Below, piece by piece: positions 1 through 5,905 of a stretch of 6,437 nucleotides of DNA. The DNA lies in contig CAIRQE010000017.1 in NCBI GenBank assembly GCA_903880655.1, positions 1 to 6,437 on the forward strand, read 5' to 3'. The stretch comes from an uncultured bacterium. Its GTDB lineage: Bacteria; Patescibacteriota; Saccharimonadia; Saccharimonadales; CAIOMD01. The notes beneath the pieces are model-generated. The model did not search any database and had not been told where the DNA came from. It worked only from the letters and a program-made list of their open reading frames with translations. How positions within the stretch are numbered: position 1 is the first letter of the stretch; every line of letters begins with the position of its first letter. Position numbers and translations under genes: made by a program.

Positions 1-141
1 CAGAATTCTGACTTGAATTAGGAGGAGTAACCAGCGAATCATATTGGTCTGCAAGACCTAAAATAGTAAGAGCTTGTTTGAGGGTAATCGTTTTAGTTGG
101 AGCGGTAATATTTAACGGCGTATTTATAAATTGAACGTTGC
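1..141. repeat. Terminal direct repeat, left copy (circle closure)
   Basis: This block is identical over all 141 bases to the last 141 bases of the window. It lies inside a coding frame that stays open through the join when the two ends are overlapped. The length is odd and equals a commonly used largest assembly k-mer, so it is best read as an assembly overlap marking a circular contig of 6,296 bp rather than a biological long terminal repeat. No inverted termini, target-site duplication or integrase accompanies it. Confidence 0.9.
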
Positions 142-1477
142 CATTGAGTGAAGCGGTAAAATTGTTGGTGCTATCTTGGGAATCCGTTGAAGTATCGGTA
201 ACATTAAACTCTAGAGTGTTTTGCTTTGTCTTGATTGTAAGTTGAGCGCCAATCTTATCAGTTATCGAATCACTAACATTTTGCGAATTGATAAAGAAAG
301 GGAACGAATCAAAGTTTTTAAAATTCAAGCCAGCTTCTATGTAATTTGTAGTGGGATTCGCAGGATCTGACTTACGTATTTTATAGATTGTTCTTGTTCC
401 TGTATCAACCCAGATATCCACATTATCGCTATCTTTTATATTTTTCGCTGAAGAGACGAGGCTATCATACCCAATAAAGTCATTGATAGTTTGTCCACTA
501 CCCATAGCCTTAATGTATGTACCAAGCGCATCTTTATCAAGGGAGTCTCGGATTGCAGTGATATAGCTTTGGACGTTCTGACTATTGAAGCCAACTAAAT
601 AATGATAGGTCTTATGACCGTCAACATTTTCAAAACCTATTTTCTTTTCAATTTTAGTAACAGAATATTTTGAATTTGTTGTGAAGACATATTTAGAATT
701 CACTGTGCCAAAATCTTTAGCAGCTCCATAAAGCTCAGATTGAGTAAGTGATGGTTTACTTGTGTCAGTTGTATTAATAGGTAATGCATTGGCGAGTGCC
801 CCATCGACTTCTGTATGATTAATTTTAACCCAGTTATTATCCAAAGCCGAAGCATTACCGCCAGTACCCGTAAAGCTACTCAATAGATCACCTAATCCTC
901 CGAGTTTCAAATATAGGTCTGGCGTGGTTTGGTTGGGAGCGATTATACTTTCTTCCTCTATATCAATATTTCCAAGTCCTAGGCCAGCATTACTGAGATC
1001 TATTTTTAGTGAGGCTTGTGAATTGAGCTTATCTGATTGAAGATCTAGAGATCCTGAATAATTCGTATCGCCCGTGTTGATCTTGATAGCGCTAGTAAGC
1101 TTCGTACCTTTAAAATTTGATTTAGTAGTGTTATTGAGATAACCTACCGTTTTGTCATATGAAACTGCAGTTGTCGATAGTGCATTACCCCATATTACTG
1201 ATGGATTCGTCCAATAACCAAAGTAAAAAACCAAACCCCCAAGGATTAACGTAGCCAATGAAGCTCCAAGAATAATAAACATTTTCTTACTGCTACGTTT
1301 GCCAGATTTAGCGGCAGATAAAGGAGTAGCTGGACTTGGAGGCATTGGTGAATTAAGGGTTTGGTTTACTTTTTCTTCTGGTTGATTATTTAGTATTGGT
1401 TGTGAATTTACTTTTATTTGCGAGCTATCGCTGCCCATGGATAGAGGTTGACCTATTTCTTCTTTTGGATTTTCCAT
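1..1477 (-). CDS. Single-pass membrane protein with possible LolA/LppX-like outer domain (N-terminal 492 codons, continues across the join)
   Basis: The ATG at 1477-1475 opens a frame read without a stop to base 1; with the ends joined it continues to a TGA at 6210-6208, 521 residues in all. Residues 1-60 are hydrophilic, rich in Pro, Gln, Asn and Ser, and end in a basic patch (KSGKRSSKK). Residues 66-88 form one clear membrane segment (MFIILGASLATLILGG onward). The rest is a polar domain without cysteine clusters, made of alternating beta-like stretches such as SGSLDLQSDKLN, WVKINHTEVDG, VDGHKTYHYLVGF and VDIWVDTGTRTIYKIRK. The last resembles the 'WVD..T..I.KI' strands of LolA/LppX-type lipid-binding folds; this is an inference, as there is no lipobox and no catalytic motif. 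The topology should be N-in with the domain outside. It lies 107 bp downstream of the exporter on the same strand but has its own promoter-like sequence. Substrate and role are unknown. Confidence 0.85.
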   Translation of the reverse strand, partial: MENPKEEIGQPLSMGSDSSQIKVNSQPILNNQPEEKVNQTLNSPMPPSPATPLSAAKSGKRSSKKMFIILGASLATLILGGLVFYFGYWTNPSVIWGNALSTTAVSYDKTVGYLNNTTKSNFKGTKLTSAIKINTGDTNYSGSLDLQSDKLNSQASLKIDLSNAGLGLGNIDIEEESIIAPNQTTPDLYLKLGGLGDLLSSFTGTGGNASALDNNWVKINHTEVDGALANALPINTTDTSKPSLTQSELYGAAKDFGTVNSKYVFTTNSKYSVTKIEKKIGFENVDGHKTYHYLVGFNSQNVQSYITAIRDSLDKDALGTYIKAMGSGQTINDFIGYDSLVSSAKNIKDSDNVDIWVDTGTRTIYKIRKSDPANPTTNYIEAGLNFKNFDSFPFFINSQNVSDSITDKIGAQLTIKTKQNTLEFNVTDTSTDSQDSTNNFTASLNGNVQFINTPLNITAPTKTITLKQALTILGLADQYDSLVTPPNSSQNS

Positions 1478-1514
1478 ATTTTTGCTTTCTTTATATTTTT
1501 AAATGACTAACCGC

Positions 1515-1543
1515 ATCTTAAAACAAAGTCAAAGAAAACACAA
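1515..1543 (-). promoter_or_regulatory. Putative sigma-70-type promoter for the LolA-like membrane protein gene
   Basis: On the minus strand a -35-like TTGTGT (1543-1538) and a -10-like TAAGAT (1520-1515) are separated by exactly 17 bases. Transcription would begin near 1508 and leave a leader of about 31 bases before the ATG at 1477. The leader has a weak purine-rich stretch (AAAGAAAG) near the start. This gives the gene a start of its own in addition to any read-through from the exporter upstream. Confidence 0.45.
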
Positions 1544-1584
1544 GCTTATTGATCAACGGTCAAAATCAGTTTGAATGATAAAAA

Positions 1585-3039
1585 TTAGGCGGTTGCCATT
1601 TTAGCAGCATCACCATCATCTTCTGTACTTTTAACAGTTCTAATAACGAAGATTGCGGTGAATGCTGCAATAACGGCAAAGATTGCGGCAATTCTGAAAG
1701 CTATCTGGAAACCGTGCACAGTACCCGCAGTAACTATTGCGGCACTATGTCCTTGAGCATTAGTGATGTAACGAGTTGATGCTGCCGCTGCTTGACCTGT
1801 TATTATTGCAAGACCGAGCGATCCACCAATTTGTTGCGACGTGTTAATGAGGCCCGAAGCGAGACCTGAAAGATGTTTCTCAACACCAGATGTTGCTGCA
1901 ACAAGCAAGCTCACAAAAATGAAACCAAGCCCAATGCCCAATAAAATAAGCCCGGGCATTACATCTTTAAAATAAGAGCCATCGACAGGAACTCGACTTA
2001 AATAGAGTAAGCCTGAAGCAGATACGAGTGGTGCAATAGAAAGAATCCTCTTGTATCCAACTTTACGAATTAATTTTGGTGCGTTGCTTGCTGTCGCGCC
2101 GATAAAAACTGGAATTATAAGGAAGGAAAGCCCTGTCTTAACGGGTGAATAGTGCAAAATATTCTGTAAATAAAGGGATACGAAGAAGAAAACTGAAAAT
2201 AGTGCTCCTGCAATGGTGAGTTGCAAAACATTTGCAGCCGCAAGGTTCTTATATCTAAAAATTTTAAACGGTACAAGTGGCCGGGAAACTCTCAGCTCAT
2301 TGAAGACAAAGATTCCGAGTAAAATTAAACTCGCTGCAAGACTGTATAGAGTGGTGTGCGATGTCCATCCTTCAGCTGGAGCTTTTTGAACCGCATAGAC
2401 AAAAAGCATAAGTCCGCCGGTTACTGTTAGTGCACCCGGTAAATCAAGTGTTTTATTTGACTCTTCTGATTCGTGAATAGGTAATAATCTCCGTGCCCAG
2501 AAAAATACAAAAATTCCAACAGGAACATTAATAAGGAAGTTCCATCTCCAGCCCAAGTATTGTGTTAAAATTCCGCCGAGTAGTACACCAACAGCTGCGC
2601 CTCCTGAAGCAACTGCGCCCCAAACGGAAAGAGCTACGTTTCGATCATGACCTTGCTTATACGTTACAAGAATAATCGATAAGGCAGCGGGTGACATAAA
2701 CGCCCCAGCAAGCCCCTGGAAAGCTCTGAGTACGATAAGCATGGTGCCCGATTGAGCTAGGCCATCTAGAAGCGAAACGAGTGAAAAAAGAAATACTCCA
2801 GCTAGGAAAACTTTCCTCCTTCCATACAAGTCGGCCGCTCGTCCACCCAAAAGTAGAAAGCCACCAAAAGCGAGCGTGTATGCGGTAACGATCCACTGTA
2901 GATTTGTTTGAGACATCGAAAAGACTCTTTGAACTGTAGGGAGCATAACGTTCACTATCGAAACGTCAAGAACCACCATAAACTGTGCAAGTGCTAAAAG
3001 CACTAAAATAATCCAATGACCCTTTAATTTATTTTTCAT
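1585..3039 (-). CDS. MFS multidrug exporter, DHA2 (EmrB/QacA) family
   Basis: This is a 484-residue inner-membrane antiporter, the usual length for the 14-helix drug:H+ DHA2 family. The family signatures lie in order: the helix 1 motif LDVSIVNVMLP (residues 24-34), motif A as GGRAADLYGRRKV (65-77), motif B as LRAFQGLAGAFMSP (104-117), motif C as GAVASGGAAVGVLLGG (141-156), then the EmrB-type WRWNFLINVPVG (164-175). The C-terminus is short, acidic and cytosolic (STEDDGDAAK). The predicted job is proton-driven export of lipophilic compounds; the substrate cannot be read from sequence. The ATG at 3039 is chosen because the frame begins MKNKLKGHW just before helix 1, with a GGGG stretch (3047-3044) 4 bases upstream. 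No HlyD/EmrA-type adaptor or TetR/MarR regulator adjoins it. The LolA-like membrane protein gene follows on the same strand, and a permease-like gene diverges from its promoter region. Confidence 0.93.
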   Translation of the reverse strand: MKNKLKGHWIILVLLALAQFMVVLDVSIVNVMLPTVQRVFSMSQTNLQWIVTAYTLAFGGFLLLGGRAADLYGRRKVFLAGVFLFSLVSLLDGLAQSGTMLIVLRAFQGLAGAFMSPAALSIILVTYKQGHDRNVALSVWGAVASGGAAVGVLLGGILTQYLGWRWNFLINVPVGIFVFFWARRLLPIHESEESNKTLDLPGALTVTGGLMLFVYAVQKAPAEGWTSHTTLYSLAASLILLGIFVFNELRVSRPLVPFKIFRYKNLAAANVLQLTIAGALFSVFFFVSLYLQNILHYSPVKTGLSFLIIPVFIGATASNAPKLIRKVGYKRILSIAPLVSASGLLYLSRVPVDGSYFKDVMPGLILLGIGLGFIFVSLLVAATSGVEKHLSGLASGLINTSQQIGGSLGLAIITGQAAAASTRYITNAQGHSAAIVTAGTVHGFQIAFRIAAIFAVIAAFTAIFVIRTVKSTEDDGDAAKMATA

Positions 3040-3075
3040 TTAACCCCATTTTTTAAAAATTTATTTATGTCTATT

Positions 3076-3104
3076 AGTATAAGCGAAAAAAGGCTAGGAA
3101 GCAA
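3076..3104 (-). promoter_or_regulatory. Putative promoter of the MFS exporter
   Basis: Minus-strand TTGCTT (3104-3099), a 17-base spacer and TATACT (3081-3076) form a good sigma-70-type pair. The start of transcription would fall near 3070, leaving a leader of about 30 bases before the ATG at 3039. It lies back to back with the promoter of the divergent permease-like gene. Confidence 0.6.
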
Positions 3105-3110
3105 TTTCTC

Positions 3111-3123
3111 AGCTTCACAAGCT
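3111..3123. promoter_or_regulatory. Inverted repeat between divergent promoters (possible operator)
   Basis: AGCTT-CAC-AAGCT is a perfect 5-bp inverted repeat with a 3-base centre. It sits between the -35 box of the exporter (3104-3099) and that of the permease-like gene (3122-3127), overlapping the latter by two bases. The minus strand also shows a short near-direct repeat here (GTGAGCT, GTGAAGCT). Its placement suits a regulator controlling both genes, but the arms are short and no regulator gene is present, so this is inference. Confidence 0.3.
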
Positions 3124-3150
3124 CACAATTCTTGGGATTTGGGCTATACT
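3122..3150 (+). promoter_or_regulatory. Putative promoter of the permease-like gene, leaderless arrangement
   Basis: CTCACA (3122-3127), a 17-base spacer and TATACT (3145-3150) lie just upstream of the GTG start at 3158. Only 7 bases separate the -10 box from the start codon, so the expected transcription start coincides with the GTG. No Shine-Dalgarno sequence can fit in between. Confidence 0.55.
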
Positions 3151-3157
3151 CCTATTT

Positions 3158-3946
3158 GTGCTTACTATTGATAGCTTACTTCTGAAAGAAGAACTGAACA
3201 AAAGTCTTAAAAAACCTTTTCGACTTCCTATAAATTTAGCGATCGCTGCGGCCGGTACGCTAGCTAGTATTTTTATAGGAATTCTAATTAATACTTTTCA
3301 CCGAGGGCTACCTTATATCGCTGCAAACGTTTTTATCTGGACGTTAGCGACCTACAACGCTTCTCAATTAGGTTCCGATTCCAATAAGGTGCTCGCTTAC
3401 CTAGACAAGCAATCCTCTATAAAACAGCTTTTTCTCGTCAAAAACGTTTCTCTTCTGATTCTTGCGATTCCTATAGATATAGTTCTCGTAATTGTAGCCT
3501 GTATGATCCTGCACGATTGGTCTAGTTTCCCGCAGGCAATCGTTCTTGGACTGAGCGCTGTTATTATTTGTTTGGGTTTTGGAAATATAGTTTCAACTTT
3601 ATGGGCTTACAACCCGGTTTCGATTTTAAAGATTCGTCATGATAGAGTTCAAATGTTTGAATATTCTGTATTCATTACACTTGCTTATGTTTCAGCTACC
3701 TTTTCTCTTTTAATTGCTGCTATTCCTGCAGGAGTTATCGCTCATAACATCAATGTTCATGCATTCCCGGGAACCCTCATCGGTTTTATAATTATAGCTT
3801 GTTGGACTGGTATTATATGGGGCCTAACACTCAAAATTTCTGTAAATATTACTAAGAAATATTACACGAGACTATCCATGCGTCTGAGCGGAAAACCCGT
3901 TGAAATAAATAGCCCAAGACTTAAAAAAATTCTAAAAGTAAAATAA
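3158..3946 (+). CDS. Six-helix membrane protein, ABC-2-type permease-like
   Basis: This 262-residue integral membrane protein has about six hydrophobic segments, near residues 25-45, 51-67, 95-118, 126-149, 168-195 and 204-228, with a cytosolic amphipathic N-terminus (LLLKEELNKSLKK) and a basic C-terminal tail (SPRLKKILKVK). The stretch NASQLGSDSNKVLAYLDKQS followed by a helix starting IKQLFLVKN resembles the loop in ABC-2 permeases where 'N..G.D...L..L...P' precedes a helix beginning '..K'. Export by an ABC complex is therefore the best guess, but no ATPase gene is nearby and the family assignment is tentative. The GTG start is chosen for the promoter-like -10 box 7 bases upstream and because the protein begins there with its amphipathic helix. 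It diverges from the MFS exporter, converges on the HAD gene (37 bp apart), and appears to be transcribed alone. Confidence 0.75.
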   Translation: MLTIDSLLLKEELNKSLKKPFRLPINLAIAAAGTLASIFIGILINTFHRGLPYIAANVFIWTLATYNASQLGSDSNKVLAYLDKQSSIKQLFLVKNVSLLILAIPIDIVLVIVACMILHDWSSFPQAIVLGLSAVIICLGFGNIVSTLWAYNPVSILKIRHDRVQMFEYSVFITLAYVSATFSLLIAAIPAGVIAHNINVHAFPGTLIGFIIIACWTGIIWGLTLKISVNITKKYYTRLSMRLSGKPVEINSPRLKKILKVK

Positions 3947-3983
3947 TCAGACGAAATCAACTGCTTGATCTAGCCCAGGCCGC

Positions 3984-4610
3984 CTAAACAAAACCCTGAA
4001 TGGAAAGAAATTGCTCTAATTTTTTGCAACTTTCTTGATGGTTAGACGAATCATAATGATAAACATTCCACCCAAAAGCCTTTGCGGCTTCAATATGGCC
4101 GGCAGTGTTGTCTATAAAAAGTATTTCATTACCAGTTACTCCAGCCTTTTTCTCGGCAACTTCAAACAACTTTACGTCAGGCTTCTTGAGCATCTCGATA
4201 GTCGAATCTACTATAACCTGCCAGTTATTCTTGGGAAGTATCCCTTTCTCGTTCATAGCGGTGAGCATTCCAGGATACATATTGGTAAGCAAGCCTATGC
4301 GACTCTTTGTCTCAACCCTGTTGATGATGGGCCATATATATTTGTTCTCACTGAAGTTTTTTAAGAACCCCTCTAGTAGAGAGTAGTTATTCTTTATATT
4401 TAACCCGAACTTCTCTCGCAATATGGGTAAGAGTGTCTCCACATCTCTGCCAACTAATACTTCATCTTCATATCGATAAAATATTTCCATAAACTCATCA
4501 TCCATAGCAGTCGTTACCCCTAGGTCTGTCCTGAACTGCTTCCAGCCATCATTGCCACTGAAGTCATCAACGACTACTCCACCTACATCAAAGTAAATAA
4601 ATTTAATCAT
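3984..4610 (-). CDS. HAD-superfamily hydrolase, subfamily IA (YihX-like phosphatase)
   Basis: This 208-residue protein has the usual length of a cytosolic HAD-IA phosphatase. The motifs appear in order: motif I FDVGGVVVDD with the nucleophile Asp8; a helical cap at about residues 18-90; motif II LLTN with Thr109; motif III Lys143 in KKPDVKLFEVAEKKAGV; motif IV FIDNTAGHIEAAKAFGW with Asp167. The usual second acid of motif I is Gly10, as in the DLGN motif of YihX-type sugar phosphatases, and the second acid of motif IV is Asn168. It probably removes phosphate from a small sugar or nucleotide, but the exact substrate is open. The ATG at 4610 begins just ahead of the first beta strand (MIKFIYFD), which fits the fold. 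It lies downstream of direct repeat A, 31 bp away, and is transcribed toward the permease-like gene. Confidence 0.9.
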   Translation of the reverse strand: MIKFIYFDVGGVVVDDFSGNDGWKQFRTDLGVTTAMDDEFMEIFYRYEDEVLVGRDVETLLPILREKFGLNIKNNYSLLEGFLKNFSENKYIWPIINRVETKSRIGLLTNMYPGMLTAMNEKGILPKNNWQVIVDSTIEMLKKPDVKLFEVAEKKAGVTGNEILFIDNTAGHIEAAKAFGWNVYHYDSSNHQESCKKLEQFLSIQGFV

Positions 4611-4617
4611 TACTTAT

Positions 4618-4623
4618 ATTCTA
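4618..4623 (-). promoter_or_regulatory. Possible -10 box of the HAD gene, leaderless spacing
   Basis: Minus-strand TAGAAT (4623-4618) lies 7 bases from the ATG at 4610. An overlapping TATAGA is an alternative. No convincing -35 box is found at 16-18 bases, so the promoter is weakly supported by itself; its spacing matches that at the hydrolase and permease-like genes. No Shine-Dalgarno sequence is present. Confidence 0.3.
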
Positions 4624-4640
4624 TAACAATGTCTTGCAAA

Positions 4641-4730
4641 GAATCGAACTTGTTAACAGATATAAAAAAGCGCTTGATGCATATATCTAAGCTCGGACGC
4701 TATTTTCAATCTGTAATATTCTTATGGTGA
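4641..4730. repeat. 90-bp direct repeat, copy A
   Basis: This copy matches 5305-5394 at 86 of 90 positions without gaps, 664 bases apart. Both copies begin with GAATCGAACT, the complement of a tRNA T-arm core, and end with TGGTGA, the complement of a tRNA 3' end (TCACCA). The repeat therefore looks like a stretch lying between pieces of tRNA genes. The two copies bracket the alpha/beta hydrolase gene. Copy A follows that gene on the minus strand and carries a terminator-like hairpin. Confidence 0.9.
4664..4701 (-). terminator. Possible terminator in repeat A, after the alpha/beta hydrolase
   Basis: Read on the minus strand, AGCG near 4701 can pair with CGCT at about 4674-4669, or GCTT (4693-4690) with AAGC, the latter extended by GAT/ATC around a six-base loop. 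A run of six T residues follows (4669-4664). The stem is interrupted and weaker than in copy B, but the T run and the position downstream of a gene fit intrinsic termination. Confidence 0.45.
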
Positions 4731-4746
4731 ACTTGAGGGGGTTCGA
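4725..4746 (-). other. Possible 3' remnant of a tRNA gene
   Basis: On the minus strand the bases can be read as T-loop positions 55-60 (TCGAAC), T-stem CCCCT, acceptor strand CAAGTTC, discriminator A and CCA. Upstream of this point pairing with the T-stem fails at once (TATAA instead of AGGGG), so no complete tRNA exists. Its downstream flank is repeat A, just as repeat B is the downstream flank of the intact tRNA-Glu. The remnant differs from tRNA-Glu in acceptor and T-stem, so it would come from another tRNA. The match is short and the interpretation is inference. Confidence 0.35.
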
Positions 4747-4796
4747 TTTATAAACAAATCATTAGTGAAATTATTCGCTGAAACCAATTGTTGAGC

Positions 4797-5285
4797 TCAT
4801 ATCAGCTTAGCAATAGCATCAAAATCTAGATAATCATGTGTTTCCCCTGGAAGCTCAACAAATTTTAGGCTTTTGCTTTTGCCCGTAAAAGCAGCCTTTA
4901 TTTCAGCGAAGGAACCGAGAGGGTCATTAGTATTCTGTATTATAACTATTTCAATATCTATTTTCTGAAGCCATTCTGAGAAATGGTCAAAAGGTTGCAT
5001 ACCTAGTAGGATAAGTTTTTTAGGTTTTAGCTTTCCATCTGCTACTCCTTTTACAGATATAGCAGTGCCGATAGATTTTGCGATAATAATATAAGGTTTT
5101 AACAGCTCTGCTTTACTCTGAGCAACACTGATTTCATATTCAATATCTGCCTTTTCGCCACCTGATTGCCAATGCTGATAATGTTGTGTTTCCACACGCT
5201 CGAAACGGTCAGCTATCGCTAGCTTTAAATTCTCAATCCACTCACCATGACGTGAGCTATTCCCGGGTAATAGTAAAGCATTCAT
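4797..5285 (-). CDS. Small alpha/beta-hydrolase-fold protein (RBBP9/YdeN-like)
   Basis: The 162-residue protein has a complete catalytic set in the expected order: an oxyanion-side N-terminus NALLLPGNSSRHGEW, a nucleophile elbow AKSIG with Ser71 (canonical G-x-S-x-G with the first Gly changed to Ala), Asp121 in NTNDPLGS, and His150 in ETHDYLDFD. Strands IIIA (66-69), LILLG (91-95) and IEIVIIQN (111-118) fit a small cap-less hydrolase of the RBBP9/YdeN size class. It is probably a cytosolic serine esterase or peptidase; the substrate is unknown. The ATG at 5285 starts just before the first beta strand, and a strong promoter-like pair lies immediately upstream with 6 bases between the -10 box and the ATG. 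No Shine-Dalgarno sequence is present. The gene is framed by the two 90-bp repeats, with a tRNA-Glu beyond copy B. Confidence 0.85.
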   Translation of the reverse strand: MNALLLPGNSSRHGEWIENLKLAIADRFERVETQHYQHWQSGGEKADIEYEISVAQSKAELLKPYIIIAKSIGTAISVKGVADGKLKPKKLILLGMQPFDHFSEWLQKIDIEIVIIQNTNDPLGSFAEIKAAFTGKSKSLKFVELPGETHDYLDFDAIAKLI

Positions 5286-5291
5286 ACATTG

Positions 5292-5320
5292 ATAATAGCA
5301 TGGGGAATCGAACTTGTTAA
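5292..5320 (-). promoter_or_regulatory. Strong putative promoter of the alpha/beta hydrolase, leaderless arrangement
   Basis: Minus-strand TTAACA (5320-5315, five of six to the consensus), a 17-base spacer and TATTAT (5297-5292, five of six) form the best promoter match in the window. The -10 box ends 6 bases before the ATG at 5285, so the transcript would start at or next to the start codon. The -35 box lies inside repeat B and the -10 box lies outside it. Copy A keeps TTAACA but has no -10 box at the right distance. Confidence 0.65.
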
Positions 5321-5394
5321 CAGATGTAAAAAAGCGCCTGATGCATATTTCTAAGCTCGGACGCTATTTTCAATCTGGAATATTCTTATGGTGA
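5305..5394. repeat. 90-bp direct repeat, copy B
   Basis: This is the partner of 4641-4730 with four substitutions. It starts right at the 3' end of tRNA-Glu (overlapping its CCA and the two bases before it on the minus strand) and runs to a GTTCGATTC box identical to the T-arm core of that tRNA. It contains the hydrolase -35 box and a terminator-like hairpin. Confidence 0.9.
5328..5365 (-). terminator. Probable intrinsic terminator of tRNA-Glu, in repeat B
   Basis: On the minus strand AGCG-T-CC (5365-5359) pairs with GG-CGCT (5338-5333), with one bulged T and a loop of about 20 bases, followed by six T residues (5333-5328). It begins 24 bases beyond the CCA of tRNA-Glu, a natural place for the tRNA transcript to end. 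Confidence 0.6.
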
Positions 5395-5463
5395 TCCCAA
5401 GGAGAATCGAACTCCTATTGCCAGGATGAGAACCTGGTGTCCTAACCGTTAGACGATGGGACC
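5389..5463 (-). tRNA. tRNA-Glu (anticodon CUC), CCA encoded
   Basis: The minus-strand cloverleaf is complete: acceptor GGTCCCA with TGGGATC (one G-T pair at 2:71), D-stem GTCT/GGAC with an 8-base loop, anticodon stem CCAGG/CCTGG around loop TTCTCAT, a 4-base variable loop, T-stem AGGAG/CTCCT around TTCGATT, discriminator A and encoded CCA. The anticodon CTC (5430-5428) decodes GAG. The length is 72 bases plus CCA. A terminator-like hairpin follows in repeat B. Confidence 0.95.
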
Positions 5464-5480
5464 AAATAATTTTCTCGATA

Positions 5481-5486
5481 ATAGTA
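5481..5486 (-). promoter_or_regulatory. Possible -10 box for tRNA-Glu
   Basis: Minus-strand TACTAT lies 17 bases before the mature 5' end of the tRNA, with a poor -35 match (TGGCTA) 17 bases further upstream. The overlapping TATTAT is an alternative. The support is weak. Confidence 0.3.
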
Positions 5487-5525
5487 GCACAAGTTTAATA
5501 AGATAGCCACCTCTGTTAATTAAGC

Positions 5526-5554
5526 TTGCTTTTATCAAGATATAAATGAATAAT
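5526..5554 (+). promoter_or_regulatory. Possible promoter of the PAS-domain gene
   Basis: TTGCTT (5526-5531), 17 bases, then AATAAT (5549-5554), which matches the -10 consensus at five of six positions. Transcription would start near 5561, leaving a leader of about 33 bases that contains GGTGGG (5580-5585), a plausible ribosome-binding site 8 bases before the TTG at 5594. The surrounding sequence is very AT-rich, so chance matches are likely. Confidence 0.35.
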
Positions 5555-5593
5555 AGAAAGTAACATTAAATAATCTTATGGTGGGCAAATATT

Positions 5594-5905
5594 TTGTTTG
5601 GTTTCAAGAAAAAAAATAATACTGCATTAAACGAGCAAGGTTTATTTCAGGAAAATGCTTTATCGGAAACCGCATTAAATAACCTAATTGTGGGTGTTTT
5701 TATGCTGGATAAAACCGGCTCAATTATTCTTAGTAATTTTGCGGGAAACCAAATGATTGGATATGAACCGAAAGATACAAAAAACAAAAATTATATCGAT
5801 TTAATTAAAATAACAGACGCTAAGGGTGCCCCGATAGAAGCTTCAACATCTTCTATTGAAGAGCTTGATAATTGTATCTTCTCAACATTTAATGGTTTGC
5901 CATAA
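5594..5905 (+). CDS. PAS-domain signalling protein, 3'-truncated at the circle junction
   Basis: The open frame gives 103 residues: a basic N-terminus (MFGFKKKNN) and then the first half of a PAS domain, with ALNNLIVGVFMLDKTGSII (residues 27-45), SNFAGNQMIGYEP (47-59) and YIDLIKITDAKGAP (67-80). PAS domains usually need about 100 residues and end in further beta strands. Here the frame stops soon after STFNGLP, before the expected 'G..ipV' strand, and no histidine-kinase or output domain follows. It is probably the N-terminus of a sensor kinase cut at about 5900. The TTG start is chosen for the GGTGGG ribosome-binding-type sequence 8 bases upstream; an ATG at 5578 is in another frame and ends after 13 codons. 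GC is low (about 23-32% per 60 bases) and jumps to about 45% beyond the end. Confidence 0.7.
   Translation: MFGFKKKNNTALNEQGLFQENALSETALNNLIVGVFMLDKTGSIILSNFAGNQMIGYEPKDTKNKNYIDLIKITDAKGAPIEASTSSIEELDNCIFSTFNGLP

Noticed and set aside
2657..2896. 79-codon minus-strand frame
   Set aside because: It lies inside the MFS exporter gene in another frame; the exporter's family motifs are unambiguous, so this is a shadow.
3956..3969. Hairpin ATCAA-CTGC-TTGAT between the convergent permease-like and HAD genes, considered as a terminator
   Set aside because: The stem is only 5 bp, AT-rich and without a T run on either side.
4035..4386. Two plus-strand frames of 109 and 93 codons
   Set aside because: Both are antisense to the HAD gene, whose motifs I-IV are all present; neither has a plausible protein character.
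4641..5394. CRISPR-like or IS-like structure from the repeated 90-bp units
   Set aside because: There are only two copies, separated by a complete gene, with no short regular spacers, no terminal inverted repeats and no transposase.
5575..5583. Third CTTATGGTG word (also at 4721-4729 and 5385-5393) as a third tRNA-end or repeat copy
   Set aside because: Only about ten bases match and no acceptor or T-arm can be drawn next to it; chance similarity is enough.
5578..5619. ATG start at 5578 upstream of the PAS gene
   Set aside because: It is out of frame with the PAS protein and stops after 13 codons; the TTG at 5594 has a better-placed ribosome-binding-type sequence.
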